A stretch of DNA of 60,290 nucleotides from Burkholderiales bacterium (GCA_026400105.1 JAPLPQ010000023.1:1-60290), one strand, 5' to 3'; numbered from the stretch's first letter, positions 7,812 through 17,417 are shown. Made by a program: numbers and translations. Notes: generated from the letters alone by a model not told the origin.

Positions 7812-9089
7812 TCAGTTCTGGTGCGGCCCCGGCTTGGCCCCGAAGACCAGATCGGGCAGGCTCAGCGTGGCCTGCGCGATGTCGATCAGCCGGCGGTTGT
7901 GGTCCATCGAGGCCTTCTGCAGCGCGCGGTAGGCGGCTTCCTCGCTGAGCCCGAGCCGGGACATCAGGGCGCCCTTGGCACGCTCGATCACCTTGCGCTC
8001 CTGCATGACGCGGCGCGCCGCCTCGAGCTCGACTTCCATGCTGGCCATCCGTTCGGACTGCGCCTGCAGCCAGTCGGCCAGCGCCGGACGCGCTGCCGCT
8101 GTCCCTGTCCCCGCGGCCGGGTTGAGGTCGTCGCTCTGGAGCAGGCGCTCCACCGCCGGCGGCTGGGGCGGCGGGTTGTCGAGCCACTGCTGCAGCAAGC
8201 CCTCGGAATCCAGCAGGTCCTGCTCGGCGCTGCGGATCTGCTGCTCGCAGGCCTGGCGCAGGCATTGCACCAGCTGCACCTGCAGCTGCCAGAGTTCGGA
8301 GATGCGCTCGCTGGTGACCTCGAACCAGCTGTCGCTCAGCAGGCTGTCGAGCGTTGCGCCGGGCTTGGCGCTGCACAGCGTGCGGCGCAGGCGTTCGAGC
8401 CGGGCCACCTGGGGCGCGAGCTGCTGCTGCTGCCAGAGCTGGCGCAAGGCCGGCTCGGCAAAGGCCTCGAACACCTGCAGGCTGCGTTCCTGGCCATCGA
8501 TCAGGTCGATGACGCGCTGCTGCCCGACCTCGCTGCAGACGCCCGAGGCGAACAGCTGTGCGCCGACGGCACGCTCCTGGCCTGCCGCCTCCTTGCCCTG
8601 CACCAGGTGGAAGAAGGCCACCAGCAGGCGCGAGATATCGGGCTGCAGCGGGGCATCGGCGAGCTGGAAAATCAATTCCATCAGGCCGGCGATCAGGCGG
8701 CTGAAGGTCGCGACCGCCTCGTCCGGGCTGGCCTGGCCGCGCTCGATCCGGGAGCGAAACGCCGTCAGCGCGTCGAGCTCGAGCAGCGCGGTGGCCATCA
8801 GTGACAGCATGCGGGTCGAGGCGCCGCGGGCCGGGGCCTGCTGCTCGCCGAACAGCGCGAACAGCTCCAGCTCGACGGCGCCGGCCTGCTCCATCGCCGC
8901 GCGCCGTTCGGCCGCGAAGCGTTGGCCGCCCGAGGCCAGGTAGAGACTGGACGCCCCCCGCTCGCGCTGCAATGCATGGATCAGCTGGCCGGTGACATCG
9001 GCCAGTTCGACCCGCCCGGCCAGATGCCGCATGAGCTCGATTTCCAGCTGCTTGGCGCGCAGCACCAGGTGGGAGGCAGACAGTTGCAT
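7812..9089 (-). CDS. Nitrate/nitrite-sensing antiterminator (NIT + ANTAR domains), NasR-like
   Basis: A 425-aa cytosolic regulator. The N-terminal roughly 300 residues are all-helical and contain the RERGASSLYLASGG segment typical of NIT domains, which bind nitrate or nitrite. The last 65 residues form an ANTAR RNA-binding domain (RRVMQERKVIERAKGALM followed by LGLSEEAAYRAL). In Klebsiella NasR this architecture, on binding nitrate, prevents termination in the nasF leader. Here the gene sits 9 bp after nirD and directly before a terminator-containing leader for the FNT channel, the natural target. No signal peptide or receiver domain is visible. Confidence 0.9.
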   Translation of the reverse strand: MQLSASHLVLRAKQLEIELMRHLAGRVELADVTGQLIHALQRERGASSLYLASGGQRFAAERRAAMEQAGAVELELFALFGEQQAPARGASTRMLSLMATALLELDALTAFRSRIERGQASPDEAVATFSRLIAGLMELIFQLADAPLQPDISRLLVAFFHLVQGKEAAGQERAVGAQLFASGVCSEVGQQRVIDLIDGQERSLQVFEAFAEPALRQLWQQQQLAPQVARLERLRRTLCSAKPGATLDSLLSDSWFEVTSERISELWQLQVQLVQCLRQACEQQIRSAEQDLLDSEGLLQQWLDNPPPQPPAVERLLQSDDLNPAAGTGTAAARPALADWLQAQSERMASMEVELEAARRVMQERKVIERAKGALMSRLGLSEEAAYRALQKASMDHNRRLIDIAQATLSLPDLVFGAKPGPHQN

Positions 9090-9098
9090 CGGAAAACC

Positions 9099-9446
9099 TC
9101 AGCCCAGGCTGACCAGCAGCTGCTCGCGCTCGGCGCGCACCGGGTAGGCGCGCACCGAGTGCTCGGGCGCCTCCAGGCATTCGCCGCTGCTCAGGTCGAA
9201 ATGGTGCTTGTAGAGCGGCGAGGCCACGACCAGGCGCTGGCCGAGGTTGCCGACCAGGCCGCGCGACAGCACGCTGGCCTGCGACTTGGGGTCGAAGTTG
9301 TCGATCGCGAAGAAGCGGTCGGCGCCGACGCGGAAGATCGCGACATGCCGCTGCTCGACCCGGGCGCAGACCCCGGTGTCGGGCAGGATGTCGTCGATCG
9401 CGCAGACGGCGGTCCAGTGCTGGCTGGCGGGGCTGGTGGAAGTCAT
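9099..9446 (-). CDS. nirD: Nitrite reductase (NADH) small subunit NirD
   Basis: A 115-aa protein of the Rieske-like NirD family (WTAVCAIDDILPDTGVCA near the start, LYKHHFDLSSGECLE near the end). It lacks the complete Rieske Cys/His set, as is normal for NirD, and is the small partner of the cytosolic NADH-dependent siroheme nitrite reductase. It follows nirB after 22 bp and precedes the NIT-ANTAR regulator by 9 bp, forming one transcription unit. Confidence 0.95.
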   Translation of the reverse strand: MTSTSPASQHWTAVCAIDDILPDTGVCARVEQRHVAIFRVGADRFFAIDNFDPKSQASVLSRGLVGNLGQRLVVASPLYKHHFDLSSGECLEAPEHSVRAYPVRAEREQLLVSLG

Positions 9447-9468
9447 TCGGGAGTCCTCTCGCAGGGGG

Positions 9469-12003
9469 TCAGACCAGTGCCGCGGCGCTGGCAGTCAGGG
9501 TGGGGCGTTCCTCGGGGCGCGCCGGGCGGATCTGGCCGCGCTCCTCGATGAACACGATATGCTCGTCGGGCTGGTCGCTGTTGACGAAGGAGCGAAAGCG
9601 CTTGCGTGTGTCCGGATCGCTGACGGCGGCCTTCCATTCGCAGGCATAGCTGTCGACCACCTGCTGCATCTGGTGTTCGAGCTCGGCCGCGATGCCCAGG
9701 CTGTCCTTCAATACCACGTCCTTCAGGTAGTCCAGTCCGCCTTCGAGGTTCTCGCGCCAGGTGCTGGTGCGCTGCAGCCGGTCGGCCGTGCGCACATAGA
9801 ACATCAGCAGCCGGTCGATCATGCGCACCAGCTCCTGCTGGCTCAGGTCCGAGGCCAGCAGCTCGGCGTGGCGCGGCTTCATGCCGCCGTTGCCGCAGAC
9901 ATAGAGGTTCCAGCCCTTCTCGGTCGCGATCACGCCGATGTCCTTGCCCTGGGCTTCGGCGCATTCGCGCGTGCAGCCCGAGACGCCGAACTTGATCTTG
10001 TGCGGCGCGCGCAGGCCCTTGTAGCGGTTTTCCAGCTCGACCGCCAGGCCGGCGCTGTCGCCGACGCCGTAGCGGCACCAGGTCGAGCCGACGCAGCTCT
10101 TGACCGTGCGCAGCGACTTGCCATAGGCGTGACCCGATTCGAAACCGGCCGCGATCAGGGCCTCCCAGATCACGGGCAGCTGCTCGACCCGGGCGCCGAA
10201 CAGGTCGACCCGCTGGCCGCCGGTGATCTTGGTGTAGAGGCCATATTGCTTGGCGATCTGGCCGACGGCGATCAGCCCGTCGGGCGTGACCTCGCCGCCC
10301 GGCATGCGCGGCACCACCGAGTAGCTGCCGTCCTTCTGGATATTGCCCAGGTAGTAGTCGTTGCTGTCTTGCAGGCTGGCCAGGTCCTTCTTGAGCACGA
10401 ACTCGTTCCAGCAGGAGGCCAGGATGCTGGCGGCGGTCGGCTTGCAGATGTCGCAGCCCAGGCCCTGGCCGTGCCTGGCCAGCAGTTCCTCGAAGCTGCG
10501 GATCTGGCCGACCCGGACCAGGTGATAGAGCTCCTGGCGCGAGTAGGCGAAATGCTCGCACAGGTGGTTGTTGACCGCCAGGCCCTGCTTCTTCATCACG
10601 ACCTTCATCAGCTGCGTGACCATCGGCACGCAGCCGCCGCAGGTCGAGCCGGCCTTGGTGCAGGCCTTGAGCTCGCCGATCGTGGTCGCGCCGTCCGAGA
10701 CCGCCTGGCAGATCTGGCCCTTGTTGACGTTGTTGCAGGAGCAGAACTGCGCGCTGTCGGGCAGGGCGTCCACGCCCAGCGCCGGCTTGGCCTGGCCGTC
10801 GCTGGCCGGCAGGATCAGGAATTCGGGCGCCGCCGGCAGCTCGATGCCGTTGAGCGCCATCTGCAGCAGGGTGCCGTATTCGGTGGCGTCGCCGACCAGC
10901 ACCGCGCCGAGCAGGCGCTTGCCATCCGCGCTGACGACGATCTTCTTGTAGACCTGCTGGCGCTCGTCGGTGTATTGCAGGGCCCGGCTGCCCGGCGTGT
11001 TGCCGTGCGCGTCGCCGATGCTGGCCACGTCGACGCCCATCAGCTTGAGCTTGGTGCTCATGTCGGCGCCGACGAAGGCGATGTCGTCCTGGCCGCTCAG
11101 GTGGCGCGCGGCGACGCGGGCCATGTCGTAGCCCGGCGCCACCAGGCCGAAGGTCTGGCCGTTCCAGGCCGCGCATTCGCCGATGGCGTAGATGTCGGGG
11201 TCGCTGCTGCGGCATTCGCTGTCGATCGCGATGCCGCCGCGCGGACCGATCTCCAGTCCACAGGCGCGCGCGAGCTCGTCGCGCGGCCGGATGCCGGCCG
11301 AGAACACGATCATGTCGGTCTCGAGCTCGCTGCCGTCGGCAAAGCGCATCAGGTGGCGCGCGCTGCGGCCGTCGACGATCTCGAGCGTGTTCTTCTGGGT
11401 ATGCACCTGCACCCCGAGCGCCTCGATCTTGTGCCGCAGCACGCGGCCGCCGCCCTCGTCGATCTGGACCGCCATCAGCCGCGGCGCGAACTCGACCACA
11501 TGGGTCTGCAGCCCCAGGTCGCGCAGCGCCTTGGCGCATTCGAGCCCGAGCAGGCCGCCACCGATCACGACCCCGGTCTTGGCATGGGTGCCGCAGGCCG
11601 CCATCGCCTCCAGGTCCTCGATCGTCCGGTAGACGAAGCAGTCGGCGCGCTCGCGTCCCGGCACCGGCGGCACGAACGGCGACGAGCCGGTGGCCAGCAC
11701 CAGCTTGTCGTAGGGCAGCTGCTCGCCGCTGCGGGTCGTGACGAGGCGGGCCGCGCGGTCGATCGATGCCGCCTGCGCCGCCAGGCGCAGCGAAATGCCG
11801 GTGCGCTCGAAAAAGCCGGGTTCGACCAGCGACAGGTCCTCGGCCGACTTGCCGGCGAAGAACTCCGACAGATGCACGCGGTCGTAGGCCGGACGCGGCT
11901 CTTCGCACAGCACGGTGACCTGCGCCTCGCGCAGCCCGGCTTCGGCCAGGCTTTCGAGGAATTTGTGGCCAACCATGCCATGACCAATGACGACGATATT
12001 CAT
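9469..12003 (-). CDS. nirB: Nitrite reductase (NADH) large subunit NirB
   Basis: An 844-aa cytosolic enzyme reducing nitrite to ammonium with NADH. Domains in order: FAD/NAD(P)-binding reductase (MNIVVIGHGMVGHKF; ATGSSPFVPP; GGGLLGLECA), BFD-like [2Fe-2S] regions (CSCNNVNKGQIC and CTKAGSTCGGC), then a sulfite/nitrite-reductase half with the siroheme/[4Fe-4S] ligand motifs CVGSTWC and CTREC. Length is that of standard NirB. It heads the unit nirB-nirD-NIT-ANTAR. No nitrate reductase or nitrate importer is in the window, so nitrite must come from genes elsewhere or from outside. Confidence 0.97.
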   Translation of the reverse strand: MNIVVIGHGMVGHKFLESLAEAGLREAQVTVLCEEPRPAYDRVHLSEFFAGKSAEDLSLVEPGFFERTGISLRLAAQAASIDRAARLVTTRSGEQLPYDKLVLATGSSPFVPPVPGRERADCFVYRTIEDLEAMAACGTHAKTGVVIGGGLLGLECAKALRDLGLQTHVVEFAPRLMAVQIDEGGGRVLRHKIEALGVQVHTQKNTLEIVDGRSARHLMRFADGSELETDMIVFSAGIRPRDELARACGLEIGPRGGIAIDSECRSSDPDIYAIGECAAWNGQTFGLVAPGYDMARVAARHLSGQDDIAFVGADMSTKLKLMGVDVASIGDAHGNTPGSRALQYTDERQQVYKKIVVSADGKRLLGAVLVGDATEYGTLLQMALNGIELPAAPEFLILPASDGQAKPALGVDALPDSAQFCSCNNVNKGQICQAVSDGATTIGELKACTKAGSTCGGCVPMVTQLMKVVMKKQGLAVNNHLCEHFAYSRQELYHLVRVGQIRSFEELLARHGQGLGCDICKPTAASILASCWNEFVLKKDLASLQDSNDYYLGNIQKDGSYSVVPRMPGGEVTPDGLIAVGQIAKQYGLYTKITGGQRVDLFGARVEQLPVIWEALIAAGFESGHAYGKSLRTVKSCVGSTWCRYGVGDSAGLAVELENRYKGLRAPHKIKFGVSGCTRECAEAQGKDIGVIATEKGWNLYVCGNGGMKPRHAELLASDLSQQELVRMIDRLLMFYVRTADRLQRTSTWRENLEGGLDYLKDVVLKDSLGIAAELEHQMQQVVDSYACEWKAAVSDPDTRKRFRSFVNSDQPDEHIVFIEERGQIRPARPEERPTLTASAAALV

Positions 12004-12368
12004 ATCTGCTCCTGCGACGGTGAGGACATGCCTTGCCAGCCGAGGCTGACAGCGGCCAAGCGCAAGCCGGACCCACGAGCAAGGCTCGAATCGACCCGGA
12101 TTGCAAAACCAGTTTGGCTTGGACCAGCCGGCGCGACCCGCAAGGACCGGGCTCCGGCTGGTATCCGCCGTCGTTAGCGGAGACCATGTGCTGACGCTGC
12201 GGCGGCAATGCCCGCGTGCACGCTTTCAATAAAGCAATATGCATGCCTGGTTTCTTGATGCTCGGTCTGTCGGGGCAGGTCCTGGGCCGCATCAGCCCTG
12301 CACCAAATCGGGGACCGCTACTGAGCGCGCTTGCACCGATTGCGTGCCAGGGTGGCGGGACTCGGGCT
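12004..12368 (-). promoter_or_regulatory. 365-bp nirB upstream/leader region
   Basis: No gene is seen here. On the minus strand a hairpin with a perfect 8-bp stem, CCAGCCGG/CCGGCTGG (12154-12161 with 12124-12131), has an inner CCCG/CGGG pair. There is a T-rich stretch (TATTGCTTTATTGAAAG) around 12223-12239 that could hold a promoter. I see no U-tract terminator equivalent to the one before the channel gene. Confidence 0.45.
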
Positions 12369-13892
12369 TCAGGCCGTGACCAGCTCTCCAACCGCTGGTG
12401 CGGCTTTGCTGCCGTGCTTGATGTCGTACATCATCTGGTCCGCCCGGGCCAGCAGCGCGTCGGCTGTTGCGCCATCCGCCGGGTAGCTGGCCATGCCGAT
12501 GCTGGCGCCAACCCGGATCTGCTGACCATCGATCATCAGGGGCTGGGCCAGGCTGGTCCGGATTCGCTGGGCCATTGCCGTGACGGCGTCGGTCTGCTCG
12601 ATGCCCTGCAACACCACCACCACGAACTCGTCACCGCCGATGCGCGCGGCAAAGTCCTCCTGCCGCACGCAGCTGTTGATCCGGCCCGCCACCGCCTTGA
12701 GTACCGCGTCGCCCGTGGCATGGCCGTAGCGGTCATTGATCGGCTTGAAGCTGTCAAGGTCCAGGAACAGCAGCCCGAAGCGGGCCCGCTGGCGACCCTT
12801 CGGGCCCAGCAGCTGGTCCAGGTGCTCGAGCAGGGCATGCCGGTTGTGCAGGCCGGTCAGCTGGTCGTGCAGCGCCAGATGCTCGATCGCCAGCCGTTTC
12901 TGTACATGGACCTGCAGGTGGCGCAACAGCAGGATCGCGAAGGCGGCACTGCTCCACAGCACCAGGGTGGCTATCAGCGCCTGCCATTGATCCTCGGCGA
13001 TGGCGCGCTCGATCGGCTTGAGCACGGTCGGCTTGCTGAGTCCCAGCACGACCGTGACCGGGTATTCCGACAGCCGCTGCCACTGGAACAAGCGCTCGAC
13101 TCCGTCGAGCGGCGAGACCTCGGAGAAATTGCCCTTGCGCCGCAGGCCCTGGCCGATGTAGGGCCGATCGGGATCCATGGGCTGGCCGAGCTGGTCTTCC
13201 AGGTGCTTGTTGCGCGCCAGCAGTGCGCCGTCCTGGCGGTAGATCGAGATCGAGTCGTCCGAGGCCAGGGTCAGTTTGTTCAGCGCCTGCTTGAGGTAGT
13301 CGGGCGCCACCGACAGCACCATGACGCCCTTCAATTGTCCATCCTGCCGGATCGGATGGCTGAACTGGATGCTCCACTGTCCCGACACGCGACCCAGCAT
13401 GGGGCGGCTGATGAAGAACTGCTGTTGCCGGGGATCGAGATGGACCTTGAAATGCTCGCGGTCGCCGAGGTCGACCTTGTCTTTCAGCCCCAGGCTCGAG
13501 TATTCGAGGTAGCCGTCGGCGCCGATCACGCCTACCTGCAGCACGGCACCGGCCGGCAGCTGGTGCGTGATTTGCGCGACCTTCTGGTTGAAGGCGGGGC
13601 CAGGGTCCTGTTCGTAGTCGTCGATCAGCTGCAGCGTTGTCAGCTCGATGTTGAGAAACAGCATCGAGATCACTTCGGAGGCCGCGTTGTTGACCTGCGT
13701 GGCCCGCAGCTGGGCCTGGTTCAGGGTCTCGCGGCGCAGCTGATCGGACGACGAGATCAGATTCCACCAGTAGAGGCCAGTCAGCAGCAGCAGCCCGCCG
13801 ACTGTCAACGCGATCACCCTGGGCAGTCCGGCACGGTGAGCCCGTACGGGCAGATGCCGGTGCGGCGGCTGGTGTGGTGAAAGCAAAGGCAT
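12369..13892 (-). CDS. Diguanylate cyclase with periplasmic Cache-type sensor
   Basis: A 507-aa membrane protein. One transmembrane helix near residues 27-45 is followed by a periplasmic sensor of roughly 245 residues resembling a double Cache domain (LGDREHFKVHL; GQWSIQFSHPIRQDGQLKG), a second helix, then a GGDEF domain. The active site reads IGGDEF and an RxxD inhibitory site (RQED) lies five residues before GGDEF, so it should be a product-inhibited cyclic-di-GMP synthase. There is no EAL domain. It lies between nirB's upstream region and the PA2778-type gene on the same strand; the sensed ligand is unknown. Confidence 0.92.
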   Translation of the reverse strand: MPLLSPHQPPHRHLPVRAHRAGLPRVIALTVGGLLLLTGLYWWNLISSSDQLRRETLNQAQLRATQVNNAASEVISMLFLNIELTTLQLIDDYEQDPGPAFNQKVAQITHQLPAGAVLQVGVIGADGYLEYSSLGLKDKVDLGDREHFKVHLDPRQQQFFISRPMLGRVSGQWSIQFSHPIRQDGQLKGVMVLSVAPDYLKQALNKLTLASDDSISIYRQDGALLARNKHLEDQLGQPMDPDRPYIGQGLRRKGNFSEVSPLDGVERLFQWQRLSEYPVTVVLGLSKPTVLKPIERAIAEDQWQALIATLVLWSSAAFAILLLRHLQVHVQKRLAIEHLALHDQLTGLHNRHALLEHLDQLLGPKGRQRARFGLLFLDLDSFKPINDRYGHATGDAVLKAVAGRINSCVRQEDFAARIGGDEFVVVVLQGIEQTDAVTAMAQRIRTSLAQPLMIDGQQIRVGASIGMASYPADGATADALLARADQMMYDIKHGSKAAPAVGELVTA

Positions 13893-13939
13893 CGGGTCTC
13901 GATCGGTTCTCGGCTGGGAAGGGAGCTGGCGCTGCTGCC

Positions 13940-14899
13940 CTACCGTGCTGACGAAGGCATGGGGGTGGTTTCGATGCTGCTCAAGGTGGCCTGATAAATC
14001 GCCAGCCGCGGCCCCCCCAGTGCGACCGCCTTCGAGGCGGCCACCTTGGCGGTGGCCGGCTGGCCCCTTTCATGCCTGACCTGTGCCAGGTTGTTCCAGG
14101 CGTCGGCCGCCTCGGGATGGTCGATCGTGGCCTGGTGGTAATGGGCCTCGGCTTCAGCCAGTTTACGCTCACGGTAGGCCAGGTTGCCCAGCGCAAGCCG
14201 AGCCACTGGCTGGCCGGGCCAGGCCGCGAGCGCCGCTCGGTAGGCCTGCGCCGCTGCGGCGGGCGCTGCACGCTCGAGCACCGTGGCTGCAGCGACGAAA
14301 TCCTGCTCGCTGGCGGTCGCCGGCAGGCGATCGGGCGCCAAGGCGACGAAGGCCCAGCGATCGGCCCGGGCCCAGCTGCGGTCGAACTGGTCGAAGCCCA
14401 TCAGCAGCCGCTTTTCCTGGCCCGACCTGAGCAGGAACTGGCGCTCGACCCGGTCGTAGCCGACCACCACCGCGTAATGCCATTGCGGCCAGGCCTCGAG
14501 CCGCAGGTTCTGCAGCACGACCACCGGGTGCCCGGCCGCGAGCTCGGCCATCAGCGCCTGCGGTGTCGCCTCCAGCCGGTAGGGCAGCAGGCCGGCGCGT
14601 CGGGTCGCGCCGAGCATCTCGAGCTGCAAGCTGCCCTGGCGCTGCGGCAGGTAGACCTCATCGACCAGCTGTTGCGGCGTGCGCGCGGCGCCGGCATGGC
14701 TCAGCACGGTCGCCAGCGCGGCCGGTCCGCATTGATAGTCCTGCTGGGGATGGAACGGCACTGTCACCAGCTCGATGCGCTGTGGCAAGGCAGCCGGCAA
14801 GGCCGATTCGTAGCCAGGATGAGGCAGCGAGGCGCAGCCCGACAGCAAGACGGAGGCGACCAGCAGGGCCCGCAGGCCCCACACCTGACAACGTTTCAT
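13940..14899 (-). CDS. PA2778-family cysteine peptidase lipoprotein with TPR tail
   Basis: A 319-aa predicted lipoprotein: signal peptide with lipobox LLSGCAS (Cys about residue 22), then a C39-like papain-fold domain with catalytic Cys in QQDYQCGPAALATVL and His in WHYAVVVGYD, then TPR-like helices (WPGQPVARLALGNLAYRER; HPEAADAWNNLAQVR). It acts in the envelope. The family is named after P. aeruginosa PA2778 and is usually paired with a PA2779 protein, which lies seven bases upstream here. Substrate unknown; cleavage of the partner is an attractive inference without direct evidence. Confidence 0.88.
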   Translation of the reverse strand: MKRCQVWGLRALLVASVLLSGCASLPHPGYESALPAALPQRIELVTVPFHPQQDYQCGPAALATVLSHAGAARTPQQLVDEVYLPQRQGSLQLEMLGATRRAGLLPYRLEATPQALMAELAAGHPVVVLQNLRLEAWPQWHYAVVVGYDRVERQFLLRSGQEKRLLMGFDQFDRSWARADRWAFVALAPDRLPATASEQDFVAAATVLERAAPAAAAQAYRAALAAWPGQPVARLALGNLAYRERKLAEAEAHYHQATIDHPEAADAWNNLAQVRHERGQPATAKVAASKAVALGGPRLAIYQATLSSIETTPMPSSAR

Positions 14900-14906
14900 G
14901 GCGGGC

Positions 14907-15266
14907 TCAGAGCGCGACCACGACCAGGATCGCGATCAGCAGCACCAGGATCAGATCGGTGTTGCTCAGGTTGCCGCCCGCCGGCAGGGTGTCGATGCGC
15001 TGCGCCAGGGCATGGACCTCGGCCTCGCTGAGCGACTCGACCCGTTGCTTGGCCAGCAGTCCGGTCACGCCCATGGCGACCAGCCGTTCCTTGACGTTGG
15101 CGCGCTCGATGAAGGCGTCCACCTTGGCGCGGTCCTGCTCGGCCTGGTTCTGCGGCGCGACCGCCACGGTGTCGACGATCTCGGCCTGGGCCAGGGGAGC
15201 CTGCACCAGCATGAGCACGCTCATGGCGGTGATCAGGCCGCGCGTCAGGGAATTCTTCATTGGCAT
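14907..15266 (-). CDS. PA2779-family small membrane protein
   Basis: A 119-aa protein with an N-terminal signal peptide (cut after APLAQA), a charged helical middle that includes VKERLVAMGV and QRVESLSEAEV, a GGNLSNTDL hinge and a very hydrophobic C-terminal helix (LILVLLIAILVVVAL). This is the PA2779 layout. Start at 15266 is supported by GAGGAG seven bases upstream; an ATG two codons later is possible. It precedes the PA2778-type peptidase by seven bases, so the two are co-expressed. No characterised function known to me. Confidence 0.85.
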   Translation of the reverse strand: MPMKNSLTRGLITAMSVLMLVQAPLAQAEIVDTVAVAPQNQAEQDRAKVDAFIERANVKERLVAMGVTGLLAKQRVESLSEAEVHALAQRIDTLPAGGNLSNTDLILVLLIAILVVVAL

Positions 15267-15304
15267 GTGAATGCTCCTCAGGATTGAAAAAATGGAATGG
15301 GGGC

Positions 15305-16495
15305 TCAGTAGCTGAAGTCGACCCGGGCCGATGCGGCACGCAGGTCCACCGGCTGCGACTGGATCGGGGTGCCCGCCACGTTGCTGCGCACGCTGAACTG
15401 AGCCGCGCTGGCGTTGTAGGGCAGCCAGGACAGCGGAGCCAGCGTCGGCGAATAGGTCGCGACCTGCACCGGATCGCTGGCCAGGGTGAACGACGCCGTG
15501 CCGTTCACGCTGTCGACCGTGCGGCTGGCCAGCTCGATCTCCCGGTCGGTGCCGAGGGACTGATGGACCGAGATCGTCGCGTCCGCAATCGCATTGCCCG
15601 CCGTCGCGCTGGCGACCAGGGTCTGGGCGTTGCTGTTCGACAGCGGGATCGCCTGGTTGGCGGCGTTGACATGCGTGATCGCCATCGGGGTGACGGGCAC
15701 GGTGCTGACCACGCGGGTGCCGCGGCCCGGGTCGGCGATCACGAGGTCATAGTTCGCGCTGCTGATCGGCAGGTAGGGCAGCACGAAATAGCCCTGTCGG
15801 GTTGGATCGGGCACCGTGCTGCGCACGACCACGCCGTTGAGCTGCAGCGACACGCTCGAGTAGGGCGAGCTGTTGGCGACATAGCCGTCCACCGCCATGC
15901 CGTCGATCAGGCGCGGCAGCACCGAGATCACCGGCTTGAGGTTGAACTTGCCCGAATTGCCGGCCGAGACGACGGACTTGCAGGCGTCGAAGTCCAGCAC
16001 GAAGTCGGCCAGCTTGCCGGCCTCGATCTCGATGTCGACATTGAGCTTGAGTCCGGACTGCTGCGCGCTCGGCGTCGTCAGCGCGGCCTGTGCGCCGCCG
16101 GTCGGGGTCACGGCGTTGGCATAGGGCAGGCTGGTGCTGTTGGGCGACAGCAGCAAGCGCATCTGGGTGTAGCGGCCAGCGGGCAGCGCGGTCTGGCCCA
16201 GCTCCTCGAGCAGGCCGTTGCGCAGCTCGAGCAGATCGATCCGTTTTGGCAGGCTGGGCAGCGTGATCTGGTACCAGCCCGGGTCGTTTTCGCCCGCGCT
16301 GGCGCTCTGGTGCACCTTGACCGAGTCGACCGTCACATAGACATGGTCGTAGCCGCAGGCCGGGGCATCCGTCAGCGCCAGCCGCAGCGTGCCGCTGGAG
16401 GCGTCCGAGCCGCCACCGCCACAGGCCGCCAGCAACAGCGTGGCAGCCGATACCACAGCCAGGGGCCATACCGAAGATTTTGCAAGATGGGTCAT
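15305..16495 (-). CDS. DUF4382 domain lipoprotein
   Basis: A 396-aa secreted lipoprotein. The signal peptide ends in a lipobox ([14 protein letters not shown]) followed by a Gly/Ser linker; residues about 35-170 match DUF4382 ([55 protein letters not shown]). The rest looks like beta-sandwich repeats. AGGAG lies six bases before the ATG. It is 38 bp upstream of the PA2779 gene on the same strand and may head a three-gene envelope operon. Function unknown. Confidence 0.85.
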   Translation of the reverse strand: MTHLAKSSVWPLAVVSAATLLLAACGGGGSDASSGTLRLALTDAPACGYDHVYVTVDSVKVHQSASAGENDPGWYQITLPSLPKRIDLLELRNGLLEELGQTALPAGRYTQMRLLLSPNSTSLPYANAVTPTGGAQAALTTPSAQQSGLKLNVDIEIEAGKLADFVLDFDACKSVVSAGNSGKFNLKPVISVLPRLIDGMAVDGYVANSSPYSSVSLQLNGVVVRSTVPDPTRQGYFVLPYLPISSANYDLVIADPGRGTRVVSTVPVTPMAITHVNAANQAIPLSNSNAQTLVASATAGNAIADATISVHQSLGTDREIELASRTVDSVNGTASFTLASDPVQVATYSPTLAPLSWLPYNASAAQFSVRSNVAGTPIQSQPVDLRAASARVDFSY

Positions 16496-16775
16496 GGATA
16501 GCTCCTACGAATCGTGATGAAGCAGCCGATCGTCTGCGAAGCCGGCCGACTGCCCGTAAGCAAATGAAACCGAAGCGCCGGAATCATTTGCCCATATCGG
16601 TCCAATGGGTCCACTATGGACGGCCTGCGGTCCAGTCGCCAGGGGTGATACACAGCCTTACAAAATCGGTCTCCGAGTAACGAACTTAATCCGTCGCAGG
16701 GGCAACAATCAAGCCCAGGCGCTGTTGCTTGGCGACATGCTGCTAGCCATTGTCTGGAGTGAAAAGGAAAAACAC
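16496..16775. promoter_or_regulatory. Divergent intergenic region with an 8-bp inverted repeat
   Basis: This holds the promoters of the DUF4382 gene (minus) and the glycine-zipper gene (plus). It includes an inverted repeat GCAAATGA/TCATTTGC (16560-16567 and 16584-16591) and a small GTCCA-CTA-TGGAC hairpin at 16609-16621. No gene is visible. Confidence 0.5.
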
Positions 16776-17417
16776 ATGAACAAGTCACTGATCTCCTGGG
16801 CCATCGCGGCCCTCGCACTCGGCAGCGCCGGTCTGGCGCAGGCCGAAGGCCTGCCGGAGGGCGCGCTGACGCCCAAGGCCCAATATGCCGCCGACAGCCA
16901 GGCGGCGCAGTCGCGCTACAAGTCGGATCTCAGGCTCTGCGCCGACGAGCCGGATGCTGCCGGCCGCATGCAGTGCAAGCGCGATGCCAAGGCCGGATAC
17001 GACCAGGCGCTGGCAGACGCCAAGCAGCGTCAGGAGTCGGTCGGCAAGGTGGCTCCGGCCCAGACCTTCAAGCCCAAGGCCCTGTGTGCGGACTGCGGCA
17101 AGGTCAGCTCGGTCCAGTTGCTGGACCGCGCCGGCGAGGGCAGCGCGGTCGGCATGATTGCCGGCGGTGCGGCGGGTGCGCTGCTGGGGCGCCAGGTCGG
17201 CGCCGGCCTGGGCAAGGACCTGGCCACGCTGGCGGGTGCTGCCGGCGGGGCTTATGCCGGCAAGCAGCTCGAGCAGCGGATGAAGACCCAGAAGGTCTGG
17301 GATGTCGCGGTCTCCTACCCCAATGGCGACACCCTGCATTACGAGTTCGCCCAGGACCCCGGTTTCCAGGTCGGCGATGTCGTGCGCAAGACCGACCAGA
17401 CCATCGTGCGCTATTGA
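16776..17417 (+). CDS. Glycine-zipper 2TM envelope protein
   Basis: A 213-aa protein with a signal peptide (MNKSLISWAIAALALGSAGL, cut after AQA), a helical charged region, a CADCG motif, then a glycine zipper (GMIAGGAAGALLGRQVGAG followed by LAGAAGGAYAGKQLEQ) of the Rick_17kDa/SlyB type that inserts in membranes. Start fixed by AAGGA seven bases upstream and by the signal peptide; the open frame extends 57 codons further without merit. It converges on cysA with a 6-bp gap and no terminator between. Its exact envelope role is not known. Confidence 0.85.
   Translation: MNKSLISWAIAALALGSAGLAQAEGLPEGALTPKAQYAADSQAAQSRYKSDLRLCADEPDAAGRMQCKRDAKAGYDQALADAKQRQESVGKVAPAQTFKPKALCADCGKVSSVQLLDRAGEGSAVGMIAGGAAGALLGRQVGAGLGKDLATLAGAAGGAYAGKQLEQRMKTQKVWDVAVSYPNGDTLHYEFAQDPGFQVGDVVRKTDQTIVRY

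Noticed and set aside
9247-12177. 976-codon open frame antisense to nirB
   Set aside because: Shadow frame caused by high GC; nirB on the other strand has full domain structure and motifs.
12331-12349. TGGCACG followed by a GC doublet on the minus strand upstream of nirB, like a sigma-54 promoter
   Set aside because: The spacing from GG to GC is 14 rather than 12 bases and the TTGC element is absent.
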